From Leptoclinus maculatus (taxonomy: Eukaryota > Chordata > Actinopteri > Perciformes > Stichaeidae), in contig JAVDOI010000011.1 of assembly GCA_032191485.1 (NCBI GenBank), positions 21,798,887 through 21,862,886 on the forward strand: a stretch of DNA of 64,000 nucleotides. Reading direction: 5' to 3'. Made by a program: the position numbers and the translations under genes. Shown here one piece after another: positions 1 through 10,026 of this stretch (position 1 is its first letter; each line of letters opens with the position of its first letter). The notes below the pieces were generated by a model. That model was given only the letters and a program-made list of their open reading frames with translations. It did not search any database and was not told the origin of the DNA.

Positions 1-1041
1 CCCAAAACCAACAGAAGGAGCGGCGTCCGTGTACAAATGTAATGTGTGTGCGTGTGTTATTTTGTCGTCGTAGAAAAAGGTAATCCCGTTCCAATTGGAG
101 AGAAGGTTCAGCCAGAGACGGAGTTCGGAGCGGCTTGAACTGTCCAGTGAGATGAAGTCCAAGAGAGATGGGACGGATGCTGCTATTGCTAGGAGGTGAA
201 AGATGAATGATCTCCCTTGAGGGACGATGCGTAGGGCGAAGTTTAGGTGGCCCAAAAGGGAAAGAAGTTGGCGTTTGGTGCAGAGTGTGGTAAGGAGGAA
301 GTTTGAAATTAGAAGGCTGATGCGGTTGAGTTTTTCGGTTGGTAGAGAAGCCTCGAATGACTTGGTGTTGAGAGCGATTCCAAGAAATTCAATGGACGTG
401 GATGGTCCCATTGTTTTCTCTGCGGAAAGAGGAACTCCGAGTTCGGAAAACACTGATGTCAGGGTAACCAGGGCGGAAGCCGGTGGCAATGAAGGGGGGG
501 AGATGATTAGGAAATCATCTAAGAGATGGACGAGGAATGGGATTTTGTAGTTATTGGACAGGATCCAGCATAGTGTTTCGGACAGGTTGTCAAATAGTTT
601 GGGACTGCTTTTGCAGCCGAAGGTAAGCCTTACGGCGAAGTAATATTCCTCCCGCCATTGGACGCCGAAGAACCGCCAAAAGTCGGGGTGGATGGGGAGA
701 AGTTTAAAAGCGCTGGTGATGTCTGCTTTTGACAACCATGACCCCTGCCCGGCGAGTTTGATGAGGGTTATGGTGTGATTGATTGTGCCGTAATGGAGGG
801 AGAAATCTTCGCTCGGAATCAAGCTGTTGATGCTTGGTATGGTACTGCCGTGGGGTGCGGAAAGATCAATAATGATCCGTTTCTTTCCCGAGTATTTCCT
901 GGTTGCGATACCGATGGGGCTTATGCGGTAATTGGGAAATGGGGGTTGAGTGAATGGGCCGATCATGAAACCTTCTTTCACTTCCTTGATGAGGAGCTGG
1001 TCGACTGACTCTGGTTCTTTTAAGGCTGACTGAAGGTTTTT
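1..1041 (-). CDS. reverse transcriptase / RNase H (partial, runs off left edge)
   Basis: The frame that begins directly after the TGA at 1044-1042 stays open for 347 codons to the edge of the window. It copies element RNA into DNA. Visible motifs in order: GFMIGPF and SPIGIATRKYSGKKRIIIDLS (finger/palm strand), SKADITSAFKLLPIHP (motif A with catalytic Asp), LTFGCKSSPKLFDNL (motif B), VHLLDDFLII (motif C, the catalytic Asp pair), GVPLSAEKT and FLGIALNTK (motif D/E and thumb), LLSLLGHLNFA (connection), and LYTDAAPSVGFG (RNase H, first catalytic Asp). No stop or frameshift is visible. There is no obvious start of its own because the frame is continuous with gag, so it is probably made as a gag-pol fusion in intact relatives. 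Confidence 0.85.
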
Positions 1042-2019
1042 TCATATGAATGGGGTGGACGGTTGTGCGACGAGTCCCGGGTGGAAACCTTTTGTAAGTC
1101 CATCGATGAGGAACTGGACGAACGTCGGATCAGGGTGGTTTTTAAGAGCTGCTGCTAGGGCTGGGATATTGATGGGTGTCGAAAGGTGCTTACCTAGATC
1201 TGGTGAAGTGGGGTTGTGAGGACATGCCGGCCGGATGTGGCTTCCTCCGCAAAAGGAGCAGATGTGGAGGAAGCGACACTGGGACATATTGCAACCGGTG
1301 TCATTGAAATTGTTGCAAATTGAACGACCTCCATGGAGGAAAATGGGCCTGCCCTTTTTGTCTATACCCTTTGATACTGGGAATGTTACAGATGGGGTGA
1401 ATGGTATCGGTTTCGGGGGTGTGGGTAATGGGAGGGTCAGGGGTAATAGGCGAGGAAAAGTTGAATCTCTTTTATGAGCTTGCTGTGGCTTGGCGTGGGC
1501 GGGAATGGAACAGTAGCTGGCTGGGTGGGACGGGGCCTGGCACAAGGAACAAAAGGTGGCTGCCCGAGCGGCGAATATGCGGCAGTAAATTTCATTGTCG
1601 ATGGCGCCCCAGTATGTGTCTTCGTTGAACTGCTGCAAGCGAGCAGCAGCTTCCGAGGCAAAGTGGATGTGGTATTGGTAGAAACCATTGCCTCCAAAGC
1701 GGAGGGCTAGATTGAGAATGATGGTCAAGTAGTTGTCCAATTCCATTTGGCGGCTGGGATATTGGGAAGAAATCATGTCTCTGAAAAGAGAGAAAGCGTA
1801 AGCGAATTCGGTGGGTGTGAGATCTTTGGAACGGGTGGGTGTTTTCTCTTTCGGGTGAGTGCCTTGGTCGTGGTCTTCCGAGAATCTGTTAGCGGGTGGT
1901 TGGTGAAGGGAAGGCAATATGAGGACGGCAAGGTCGATGTAATTACCGTCTATGATCTGTTTGCGTAGGTTAGTGGGGACTGGAGAAGGGCGAGATATGA
2001 GAGTGTTGGTGTGACGAAC

Positions 2020-2033
2020 GGGGGGGGGGGGGG
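2020..2033. repeat. poly-G tract, 14 bases
   Basis: A run of 14 G on the plus strand encodes part of a short Pro tract in the minus-strand gag frame. Length is easily miscalled or polymorphic, so the reading frame downstream of it depends on an exact count. Confidence 0.8.
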
Positions 2034-2092
2034 TAGCGGTTGCTAGAGTGAAGACCTGCTGCCGTAAATGCTGTGGATAATAGCTGTGAGCT

Positions 2093-2660
2093 GGCATCCC
2101 GGTGCTGGTAGCTCCAACTAGTATGGGTGGCCATGAATGGTGCGACAGGGAGGCGTGAAGGTCTGGCATCCCGGTGCCAGGGGTTACGCCGAACTGTTGG
2201 GGTGGCTGAAAGAGGGTGGTGGGGGGTGCTGGCATCCCGGTGCCATGAGCTAGAGCTAGCTGCTGTGGTGGTTGGAAATGGGCAGTGAGGGGCGCTGGCA
2301 TCCCGGTGCCATGAGCCCCGGCTAGCGCTAGCTGCTGCAGTTGTTGGAAATAGGCAGTGAGGGGGCGCTGGCATCCCGGTGCCATGAGCCCCGGCTAGCG
2401 CTAGCTGCTGCAGTTGTTGGAAATAGGCAGAGAGGGGCCCTGGCATCCCGGTGCCATAAGCCCCGGCTAGAGCTAGCTGCTGCTGCTGTAGTGGGGGATT
2501 GGCGGTGAGGGGCCCTAGCATCCCAGTGCTAGGTGTTCCTGCTAAGGCTAGCTGGAGAGGTAGCTGGTGCTGGACGGCGAGGTGTGCTGATGTCCTGGTA
2601 TCGAATTCCCTGGATGCCGCAAGCTGCTGTTGGGAGGATGTGGAATTTGGCATACCGGTA
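2093..2660 (-). repeat. in-gene tandem repeat, about 66-75 bp unit, encoding GTGMP-Gln/Ala-rich segments
   Basis: The plus-strand core GGCATCCCGGTGC recurs at 2093, 2165, 2231, 2297, 2370 and 2442, with degenerate copies near 2517, 2590 and 2649. Spacings are 72, 66, 66, 73, 72 and 75 bp. All are multiples of three except the 73-bp step, which holds the frameshifting extra G. Each unit encodes roughly 22-25 residues ending in GTGMP. Units expand and contract by whole codons, as expected of a repeat that evolved under coding constraint. Confidence 0.85.
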
Positions 2661-3590
2661 TAGTAAGCTCTGTCTGAACGTTGTTGTTTGTTTTGCAGGT
2701 GATCTTGCTGCTGCTTATGTGCTGGGTGATTTGGGTGTACTGTGTCTTTAACCGGATTGCTGACGTCTCGACGTGGTGTTGGCGCGATGACGTCATCCGG
2801 AAGAGAACCGGTGTTTACCGGACGGTTAGCACGGCGGTTGGACATGAGTAAATCTATGAGCTTAGCTTTTTTGTCGGATCTGCGGAAAGGGATTCCGTTT
2901 TTCTTTAATGCTTTTTGCAGATTTACGACGGTCCAGTTGGAGGTTGGTGAAGGCTGAATTTCTGGGGATCGCACTGGAGCGTGGTGGCGGAGCGTCTGGC
3001 TGCGTGTGGTGAGCCCGGAACAGCTGGGACGAGGTCGGGAGGCTGCCATCGTTCTCGTGGGTGAAGGAGTCGGTGAACTGCGGCGGCGTTTTTCGGATTT
3101 TGACAGGACTCGTCCCCTTTTTGCTGATGAAGAATGTGAACTGGAGAGCGTTGGTATTTTGTCGGGTGAACTGTGGTAGTTCTGCAGGTTATGAAGGGAT
3201 GAACCGGGCGGGATGCAGACTTTGTAAGGAACTTTGTGAGTGCTTGCTAGACTCGGTCGCTTCTCTGGTGAGGAAAGCGGTGTCTGGATCATGAAGACGC
3301 CGTTGGAATCCTGGGGACTTCTGAGTGGTTTGTATTGGTCTTCTCTGAAGAGATCGTCGTCGTCGTCGTCGTCGTCAGAAGGGGAAAGCGCGATGGCATC
3401 CATGGTGGAAGCTAGGTAGGTAAGTGATAATTAGTACAGTACTTACGTTCCTACTGTTCGATATCGTGTTGCCTGCCCTCGATCGTGGTTTAGAAAACGT
3501 AAACGGGACAGGAAGAGTGGTTAGGGAGGTATTTATGGAATACCGGAAGAGGTGTGTTAGAGGCGTGGTCCTGCTCCCGAAATTGCGCTA

Positions 3591-4859
3591 ATTAGCTACA
3601 AGCAATATGATTTTGGGATGCTTTTTTTCAAAACGTTAACATTGATATTTGCACAGTTACGTGATCTCACTGAAATACGTAAAATAATCACGACCTCTGC
3701 ATTTGAGTCCTCCATCACACACTCCGTGACAAAAGGACCCTAATTGACTTTTCATTTGCATTGTTTCCATGCTGCCAACACATCAATTTAACACATTGTG
3801 TGCCACCACAGTCTGATAAGTGTCACAGATAAAAACCCACAGCATGAAGGCCCCTGTAAATGAGTTTACTCCATTCATTAAAAAACGAATATTCTCCATC
3901 TTTGACAGTCCAGTGTGTGTGTGGGGATTTTCCTATCTGTACTTGTATCAAATGTGACATGGAAGTCTTAACACTACAGAAGCTACATTTAGCAGGAATA
4001 CAAAAGAAAAGTCTTGGAGGATTATTTCAAAAGCTGAGACGATTCAATTCAGCGGGCTCTGGTTTCAACTCTTATAATATAAAAAAATGAAGTCCGCAGA
4101 CATCCACACAGAAAACCGCGAGTCGTCTACCCTGAAATCTACAAAAAAAAAAAAAAGCCTGTCGTGCTTTTTCGTCTTTGCAGGCAAAAACACGACTAAG
4201 AGTGTAGCAACAGAAGCACGGGTCTGCTTTGGGTCTCCATCTGGGGGCGCTTAAGCAATTTACATGGTGAACTAGTAAGTAACACTTTGGAAGCATCTGA
4301 CAGGGGAAATAATGGAAAATTCTAATGCAGAGCAGATCATGGAGGCTATAGAAAGTGCACATAGACAGATCTAAGTATAGTCATCAGACTGCAGACTGAG
4401 GCGTTAATGGAAATCCTACATGTAGAGGAACCATTTGCACACTGTGTGTGTTAGATAATGCCATTGCACAGCATGCTGTAGAAGTCGTTATACTGCATAT
4501 TCAATGTTTTCGACAACCGTTTCTTTCAAAAGAGACTGTATAAATATGGACACCAGCAGAGAGACAAGTGCATAAAACGTTCATTAAAAAGTACAGAGAG
4601 TTATTGCTGAAGTTCTCAGAAGATAAAGTGCGTTGTTGTTGAATCCCATTTTAAAGGGATGCTGTGTTTTTAATGTCAAACACTCACCTTGTGTAGGTAT
4701 GGAGCCTTTGAACTGACAAAAGGTAGTGTGTGTGTGTGCATAACATAATGCCAGGGAAAGGAGGTAACTTTCCATTAAACTACTTATCTATATACTGCTG
4801 TAGCATGTATTCGAAGATTCAATCTAAGGAGCCTGATTCCAAACATCCAACCACTCAAT
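3591..4859. other. no gene recognised
   Basis: AT-rich sequence with short open frames only. No transposase, RT or RNA-gene motif was seen. A 14-base A-run lies near 4142-4156. Confidence 0.5.
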
Positions 4860-5030
4860 GTGATTATATTGTATTTTAATATCTTGTTTTTTTTTACGAT
4901 TTACTTATTTATTACACCTTTTACTGTTTCATTATTTAATTGTACTTGTTTTGTTGCACTATCCACTTTGCTGCTGTAAACCTGCAAATTTCCCCGCTGT
5001 GGGATTAATAAAGGATCATTTTATTTTAGC
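4860..5030 (+). mobile_element. LINE 3' tail fragment, class unresolved
   Basis: The segment ends with CTGCAAATTTCCCCGCTGTG followed by GGGATTAATAAAGGATCATT, a recurrent 3' end of fish non-LTR retrotransposons and their SINE partners. No coding part is attached, so only the terminal untranslated part was inserted or retained. Class (Rex, L2 or SINE) cannot be settled from this piece. Confidence 0.55.
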
Positions 5031-5379
5031 ACCAAACTCACAGTCTAATTGTTGCAGTGGAAGGAAAATGTGGTAATGACACAAAGGATCGTTCGATTTA
5101 GGCTATATGGGGGTGCTGGATGTCAGATCTTACTGGTTTCTCTCAATAAATCATGATATGAAGCCTATTTCGGTATAAATATTAGCCTATTTACAATACT
5201 GTTAATACAAATTTGAAAGAACAAAAGAAAGACATGTGCTTTTAATCAATCTCCTTAGTGTGTGAATCTTTTGCCACTTCATTTCACTATCCAAGTTTGC
5301 GGTAACATCTTGGGTAGAGAGGAGGAAAAAAAATTCTATTTAGAACCATGAAAAGCAGGCAGGCTAAGAAACTGATGTG

Positions 5380-5480
5380 TTCAAGGAGTCGCCCCCTGCT
5401 GGTCAGTGGAGAGACTGTACGTTTTAAGACACTTCTGCATCAGCTTCACTCGAGAGAACCAGAGGTTGCCGCCTAGTTTT
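5380..5480 (+). repeat. dispersed repeat family R1, partial copy A
   Basis: Contains GTCGCCCCCTGCTGGTCAGT, GTTTAAGACACTTCTGCAT and GGTTGCCGCCTAG, matching the block at 63466-63550 in the same orientation. It lacks the rest of the family's length. Confidence 0.7.
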
Positions 5481-6897
5481 GTCTGTCTATCAATCTTCTC
5501 CGCTTCGTTTCAGTACTTCGCACAGTGCAGCATCCTATTACAATAGGATGCTATTGTTAATTTCTTATGCCATGTCAAGAATACAAATATTTTGACCGGG
5601 TGTTTCAGCTGTGTTGTCCGTTTTGGAAAAGATGGCATCCAGTGACAGACTAGTGGAGAGGAGACATCCAAAGACCTTAATGGACCCATTATTCAAAAGA
5701 ATTTACAAAACTGAATTGACGAGCAGTCGACGATAGGCATGGCTTAACCAATAAGCTTCAAATATTAAAATTCTTAGTCTACACCAGGAGTAGCATCGCA
5801 AATATTTTGTCCAGAAAGACTTACACGGTTAAAGGAAAAGTATACATCATGTTTATTTTTAAACTACAATAGTATATATTTTTATGTGATAACTTATATT
5901 TTGGAGTAAACTGATAAACAAACCGCCTTTTGTAGGTTTTGGTGTTCCAAATCAGGGCTTCAAAGACGGCTATGAAAAGTGTGTAGCTTGCTCCTTGATG
6001 GAGGGTGAGAGCTGTGGTTAGCTTGGATTCAGAATGGTTACAGTGGATTCAGAACAGCGACCCAGTTTCACTGAAAATAAAATAACTACAATGTACAAAC
6101 AAACTTTTCAAAACAATTCAGCTGCCCAATCGACTTCTCCACCGTGCCTCTGCACACTCGGCATGTTTCTAAACCCTCCAAAACCTGCGAGACACAGCTT
6201 CCAATTGTCGCTAACGTGGTGAAACTGGGTCGCCATGAAATCTGCTTTTGCATTGGCACTCGAGATGATTTCAGTTCACTTTCTTAAAAGTTCAAAAAAG
6301 GCCGACTTCACCTCAGACGACTGCAGTAATGTATGATATCCGCAATCGTCGTATGTTGGTTCAGATCACTTCTCCCGCTAACTGTCATTGACAACCATAA
6401 CCACGCAGTGTTTAAGGTTAATAGATGTCTTCATGCGGAAGCTCACTGAAGTGTGCTGGGTGATAATTGACGGGCTGCATGCGGTGCACTGAGCGGTGTT
6501 TGTTACTAATTGATATCTTGGTAAGGATGCAGCCCTATGTGTGTGTGTGGCTGGTGTGATGTGTGTGAAGTATTAATTGATGACTTGCTACAGTAACTCT
6601 TAAGGAGGCTTGAGTGCTTCAGCAGCACTCAGGGATATTAATGAGATTGGTAGTGACAATGTGTAGTACACACCAGTACTCATTGCTCAGTTGTGAGTAA
6701 AAGGCTATCATTTCAAATTATAAGTTTGATAATTAGAACAAAAAAGTAAAATATATTTTGTATTATTGTAATATTTTGAAAAGTAAATCAATATTTGCAC
6801 TAACAGTGCAAAATTAATGTAAAAACACTAAGAAAGGGCCTAATGAGATATTAATGTTAGCGCTTCCTGTTTCCAGGTGACTGTTGAAACATTAGTG
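5481..6897. other. no gene recognised
   Basis: AT-rich intergenic-type sequence. Only short open frames without recognisable motifs. Confidence 0.5.
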
Positions 6898-7001
6898 CAG
6901 GGGTGTTCAATTATAATTCAACGAGGTCCATTTAGAGAAAATGTCCTCATTCAAAGGTCTGGAACATCATAATATTTTCTAACTTGTGTTACGATTTAGT
7001 T

Positions 7002-7003
<2 letters not shown>

Positions 7004-7033
<30 letters not shown>
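7004..7033. repeat. (AT)n microsatellite
   Basis: About 15 AT dinucleotides ending at the 5' truncation point of the Rex1 LINE at about 7040. The LINE may have inserted at an AT-rich target, or the repeat may have grown at the junction. Confidence 0.85.
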
Positions 7034-7039
<6 letters not shown>

Positions 7040-7922
7040 CTGACAGGAAGCAGCACGTGAAGCTGGGAAAACACGTCTCAGCCTCCCGGACCATCAGCAC
7101 CGGTTCCCCCCAAGGCTGCGTTCTTTCCCTTCCCTTCTCCCTGTACACCAACAGCTGCACCTCCAGTCACCAGTCCGTCAAGCTCCTGAAGTTTGCGGAT
7201 GACACCACCCTCATTGGACTCATCTCTGGTGGGGATGAGTCCGCCTACAGGTGGGAGACTGACCATCTGGTGACCAGGTGCGGTCTGAACAACTTGGAGC
7301 TCAACGCTCTAAAGACAGTGGAGATGGTTGTGGATTTCAGGAACAACCTACCCCTATCACCCTGTGTGACTCCCCCGTCGACGCGGTGGAGTCCTTCCGC
7401 TTCCTGGGCTCCATCATAACCCAGGACCTCAAGTGGGAGCTTAACATCAGCTCCATCACCAAGAAGGCTCAGCAGAGGATGTACTTCCTGAGGCAGCTGA
7501 AGAAATTCAACCTGCCAAAGACAATGATGGTGCACTTCTACACAGCCATCATTGAGTCCATCCTCTGCTCCTCCATCACGGTCTGGTACGCTGCAGCCAC
7601 AGCCAAGGACAAGGGCAGACTGCAGTGCATCATTCGCTCTGCTGAGAGGGTGATTGGCTGCAATCTGCCGTCCCTCCAGGACTTGTTCGCTTCAAGGACC
7701 CTGAAACGAGCAAGAAAGATTGTAGCCGACCCCTCTCACCCTGGACATAAACTGTTTGTGCACTTTATTTTATATTTTTTATTCTTTTATATTTTACTGT
7801 AATTTTTAATATGTTTGAATTTCTTGCACTGTGTTGATTGTTTAATGTTATGCACCACCCACCATTTCAAATTCCTTGTATGTGCAACATACACGGGCAA
7901 TAAACGGTTCTGATTCTGATTG
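7040..7922 (+). mobile_element. Rex1/Babar-type LINE, 5'-truncated copy
   Basis: A non-LTR retrotransposon fragment holding the C-terminal part of the reverse transcriptase and the 3' untranslated region. The 3' end reads ATACACGGGCAATAAACGG followed by a short TTCTGA repeat (about 7905-7922), the usual Rex1 tail. A second copy on the minus strand at 55347-56426 shares most of this sequence. The 5' side is cut off at about 7040 against an AT microsatellite, as expected for incomplete target-primed reverse transcription. Confidence 0.85.
7057..7750 (+). pseudogene. Rex1 reverse transcriptase C-terminal part, frameshifted
   Basis: The first frame (to about 7345) carries STGSPQGCVLSLPFSLYTNS (RT motif B) and LLKFADDTTLIG (motif C, catalytic FADD). 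The second frame, one base earlier in phase, carries FRFLGSIITQDLKWE, FYTAIIESILCSSITVWY and RSAERVIGCNLPSLQDLF, the RT thumb and C-terminal region of this LINE group. The switch lies near 7345-7352 and is most simply a one-base deletion. The end is open-ended: the second frame runs past HPGHKLF into untranslated sequence. It cannot make an active enzyme. Confidence 0.85.
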
Positions 7923-9890
7923 AATTAACCAACAGTTGTATTAATTGTATGTAGTCAACAACTGACTGTCAAATCAAATAAAGAAAGTTTAATTTAATAA
8001 TATCTCAAATAGTAATATCTCAGATTTCAAATAGAACTGGATGAATTGTAAATAATACATACTCTAATAATAAATTCTCGTTTCAAATAAAACAATGGCT
8101 GCATTTAAGAATAAATTACAGAACAGAAAGCTTTTGAAAAATATGCATCTTAATTAAAATAAGGTACTTCATTTTAGAAAAATGTATTTTACTGAATTGC
8201 CCTGCAGCTTTAAATTCAGTCAATTCAGGTGTAAAGTGATGTAACCCCCCAAAAAACATATTATGTTTTTCTCATCTTCTAATAAGAGAAGTGTGCAGGG
8301 ACTTCATCTGTGGTTATTGAAACCACTTGTTTCAGCTCTATTGCTCTGTTAACATCATTGTTGGGCAGTGAATTACTGTGTTAGGATTCTGATCATATTG
8401 GGCTCTTAGATTGTTTATTATCTGTGACTTTATTTCGGATGTGAGTGGGTAAATTTACTCAGTTATGCTTTGACTCGTAATGGCGCTTCACATTACTGCT
8501 TACAAAATTTACCACGGTCTCTGAACATATGACACATACTGGTTTTAAACTGCCCATCGGAAGACTGAACATTTAAAAGTATGTCCATTCTTAAAGACTC
8601 TGGTCTCGCTGACCCCTTTTCTCTTTTTGGATAACGCCATTTGAAATAACTTCTCTGACTCGTATTATTCTTATATCGCCCCTTCTCCCCCGTGTGTGTA
8701 AATCTCACTTGAGTCAGGAAACTTGTCAGAATACCCATATTTGATTGGCTGAGTAGCATCACGTGATGTGATTTACAACGCATGCAAGTGCTTGGTGTGT
8801 TCCCTGGACCGCTGAACGAGTGCCGTAAAGGCTGGAAGGCGGTGGAACAGTTGACATCCTAGTGAGCTGTACCCGGCATGCTGTTTGGTGGTGTTCTGGG
8901 TTCTTGGAGTGCAAGCAGCCCTTCCTGCAGTCGAGCTGACAATGGACTTGCGCTTCAAAATGATCATGCCTCGAACAGGCACTGCACTATGTCTATTAAA
9001 TGTAATTGTATTGCAGGCGGCTATACAAGCTCTCCAGAATCTTGGGCTTCCATGGAAATTGAGCCAATATTCTACAGTACATATGGTTGATTTCCTACAT
9101 GTTTATTGCTGTCAGATGAAATGCATTCATAGAATTCAAGTTAGAAAAACAAGTTAACTATTGTGCAAGGAAGCTTAAAGCAACATTGTTTCTTGCAACC
9201 CTGGGTATATTGTTCCTTTAAACTGCCACTTTATCTGGCAATTCAGCTGCAAAAAGCAACGGAGGGCAAATATTAGCACATAGTGCTAACACATTCCCTG
9301 TGAGTAACATCACCATGACAAAATCTCTCCGTTCAAGTTTTCACAATGAAAAGCCCATTCAGGATTGTGACATGCACTCTAACAGTAAGATCACTAATGG
9401 CAGCCCAAAGCCAGATTTTTACTCTCATGATTAAGTGACTTTTTTTTAAATAGCTACTGCAATTTGGGAACATTTGACTCATTCCTTATTAGTCTGTGTG
9501 TCGATTAGTTGTATTTTGTAGAAGTGGAGTCCCACAATCGACTGGATGGAGTGTGTTGCGTGTACAGCATATGTTACACAGCGGAGAAGCAAACGGGGAT
9601 TCAGATACAAGGCCTCAAAACCCCTCTCACAATCGTCTCCTGCCATCGCTACCATACGGATCTACAACCCTGAAGGCTTGTGCCATCTCCGCGTGAACGT
9701 ATGTGCGTCTTTTGTGTGAGTGCTGTTTTCTGTGTGCTGGAGAAAGTCTGCCTGCTGCGCACTACACGAGTGTCGGTTTGACACCAGCCCGGAGACATCT
9801 GCAGCCACACGCTCCTTGACGTGACCTTATTATCGTGCTGGGGGATAGTCGTCTTCACCAGCAGCTAAACATCTGCCAGACCTGATGGTA
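7923..9890. other. no gene recognised; possible older DNA-transposon flanks around the Rex1 insertion
   Basis: AT-rich sequence. The stretch at 6898-7003 starting CAGGGGTGTTCAATTATAAT looks like a hAT-type terminus, and 7923-8260 could be its continuation on the far side of the LINE, but no second terminus was found. Nothing coding was recognised from 8270 to 9890. Confidence 0.3.
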
Positions 9891-9894
9891 GGAG

Positions 9895-9965
9895 ACGCGT
9901 GCGTGCACGCACGCACGCACGCACACACGCACGCACGCACGCACGCACGCACGCAGGCACGCACG

Positions 9966-10024
<59 letters not shown>
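9895..10024. repeat. (CGCA)n-(CA)n compound microsatellite
   Basis: About 75 bases of CGCA/CACG tetranucleotide units followed by about 55 bases of CA. Open frames across it on both strands (His-Thr or Cys-Val repeats) are artefacts of the repeat. Confidence 0.95.

Positions 10025-10026
<2 letters not shown>

Larger units (their letters stand above)
1042..3403 (-). pseudogene. gag-like protein of the DIRS/Ngaro-like element, one frameshift
   Basis: The start codon at 3403 opens a protein beginning MDAIALSPS followed by eight Asp residues from a GTC-type microsatellite (about 3354-3376). Ser/Pro/Arg-rich sequence follows, then a SAP-like helix-turn-helix near residues 155-195 (NLQKALKKNGIPFRR), a DNA-binding fold. 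A Gln/Ala-rich tandem repeat with recurring GTGMP comes next. At the G-run 2361-2365 the frame changes: the sister unit about 73 bp away has four Gs and this one has five. The second frame then runs to 1042 and includes a C/H-rich knuckle (about 1317-1219, CNNFND...CSFCGG) resembling CCCH and retroviral-type fingers. It ends at TGA 1044-1042, after which the same frame continues without interruption into the reverse transcriptase. Role inferred: nucleic-acid-binding structural protein of the element. Confidence 0.75.
1..3590 (-). mobile_element. DIRS/Ngaro-like tyrosine-recombinase retrotransposon, left part outside window
   Basis: A minus-strand retroelement enters from the left edge. In transcription order it has a short 5' region (about 3590-3404), a gag-like protein with a SAP-like motif, a tandem-repeat segment and a Cys/His knuckle, then a reverse transcriptase running into the start of an RNase H domain at position 1. 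The RT active-site box reads LLDDF and RNase H begins TDAAPSVGFG, both typical in my experience of DIRS/Ngaro-order elements. I saw no LTR at the right end, which fits that order. The tyrosine recombinase that would prove the class must lie left of position 1, so the class is inferred. The right boundary is approximate. The coding part carries only two lesions, so the copy is young. Confidence 0.75.
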
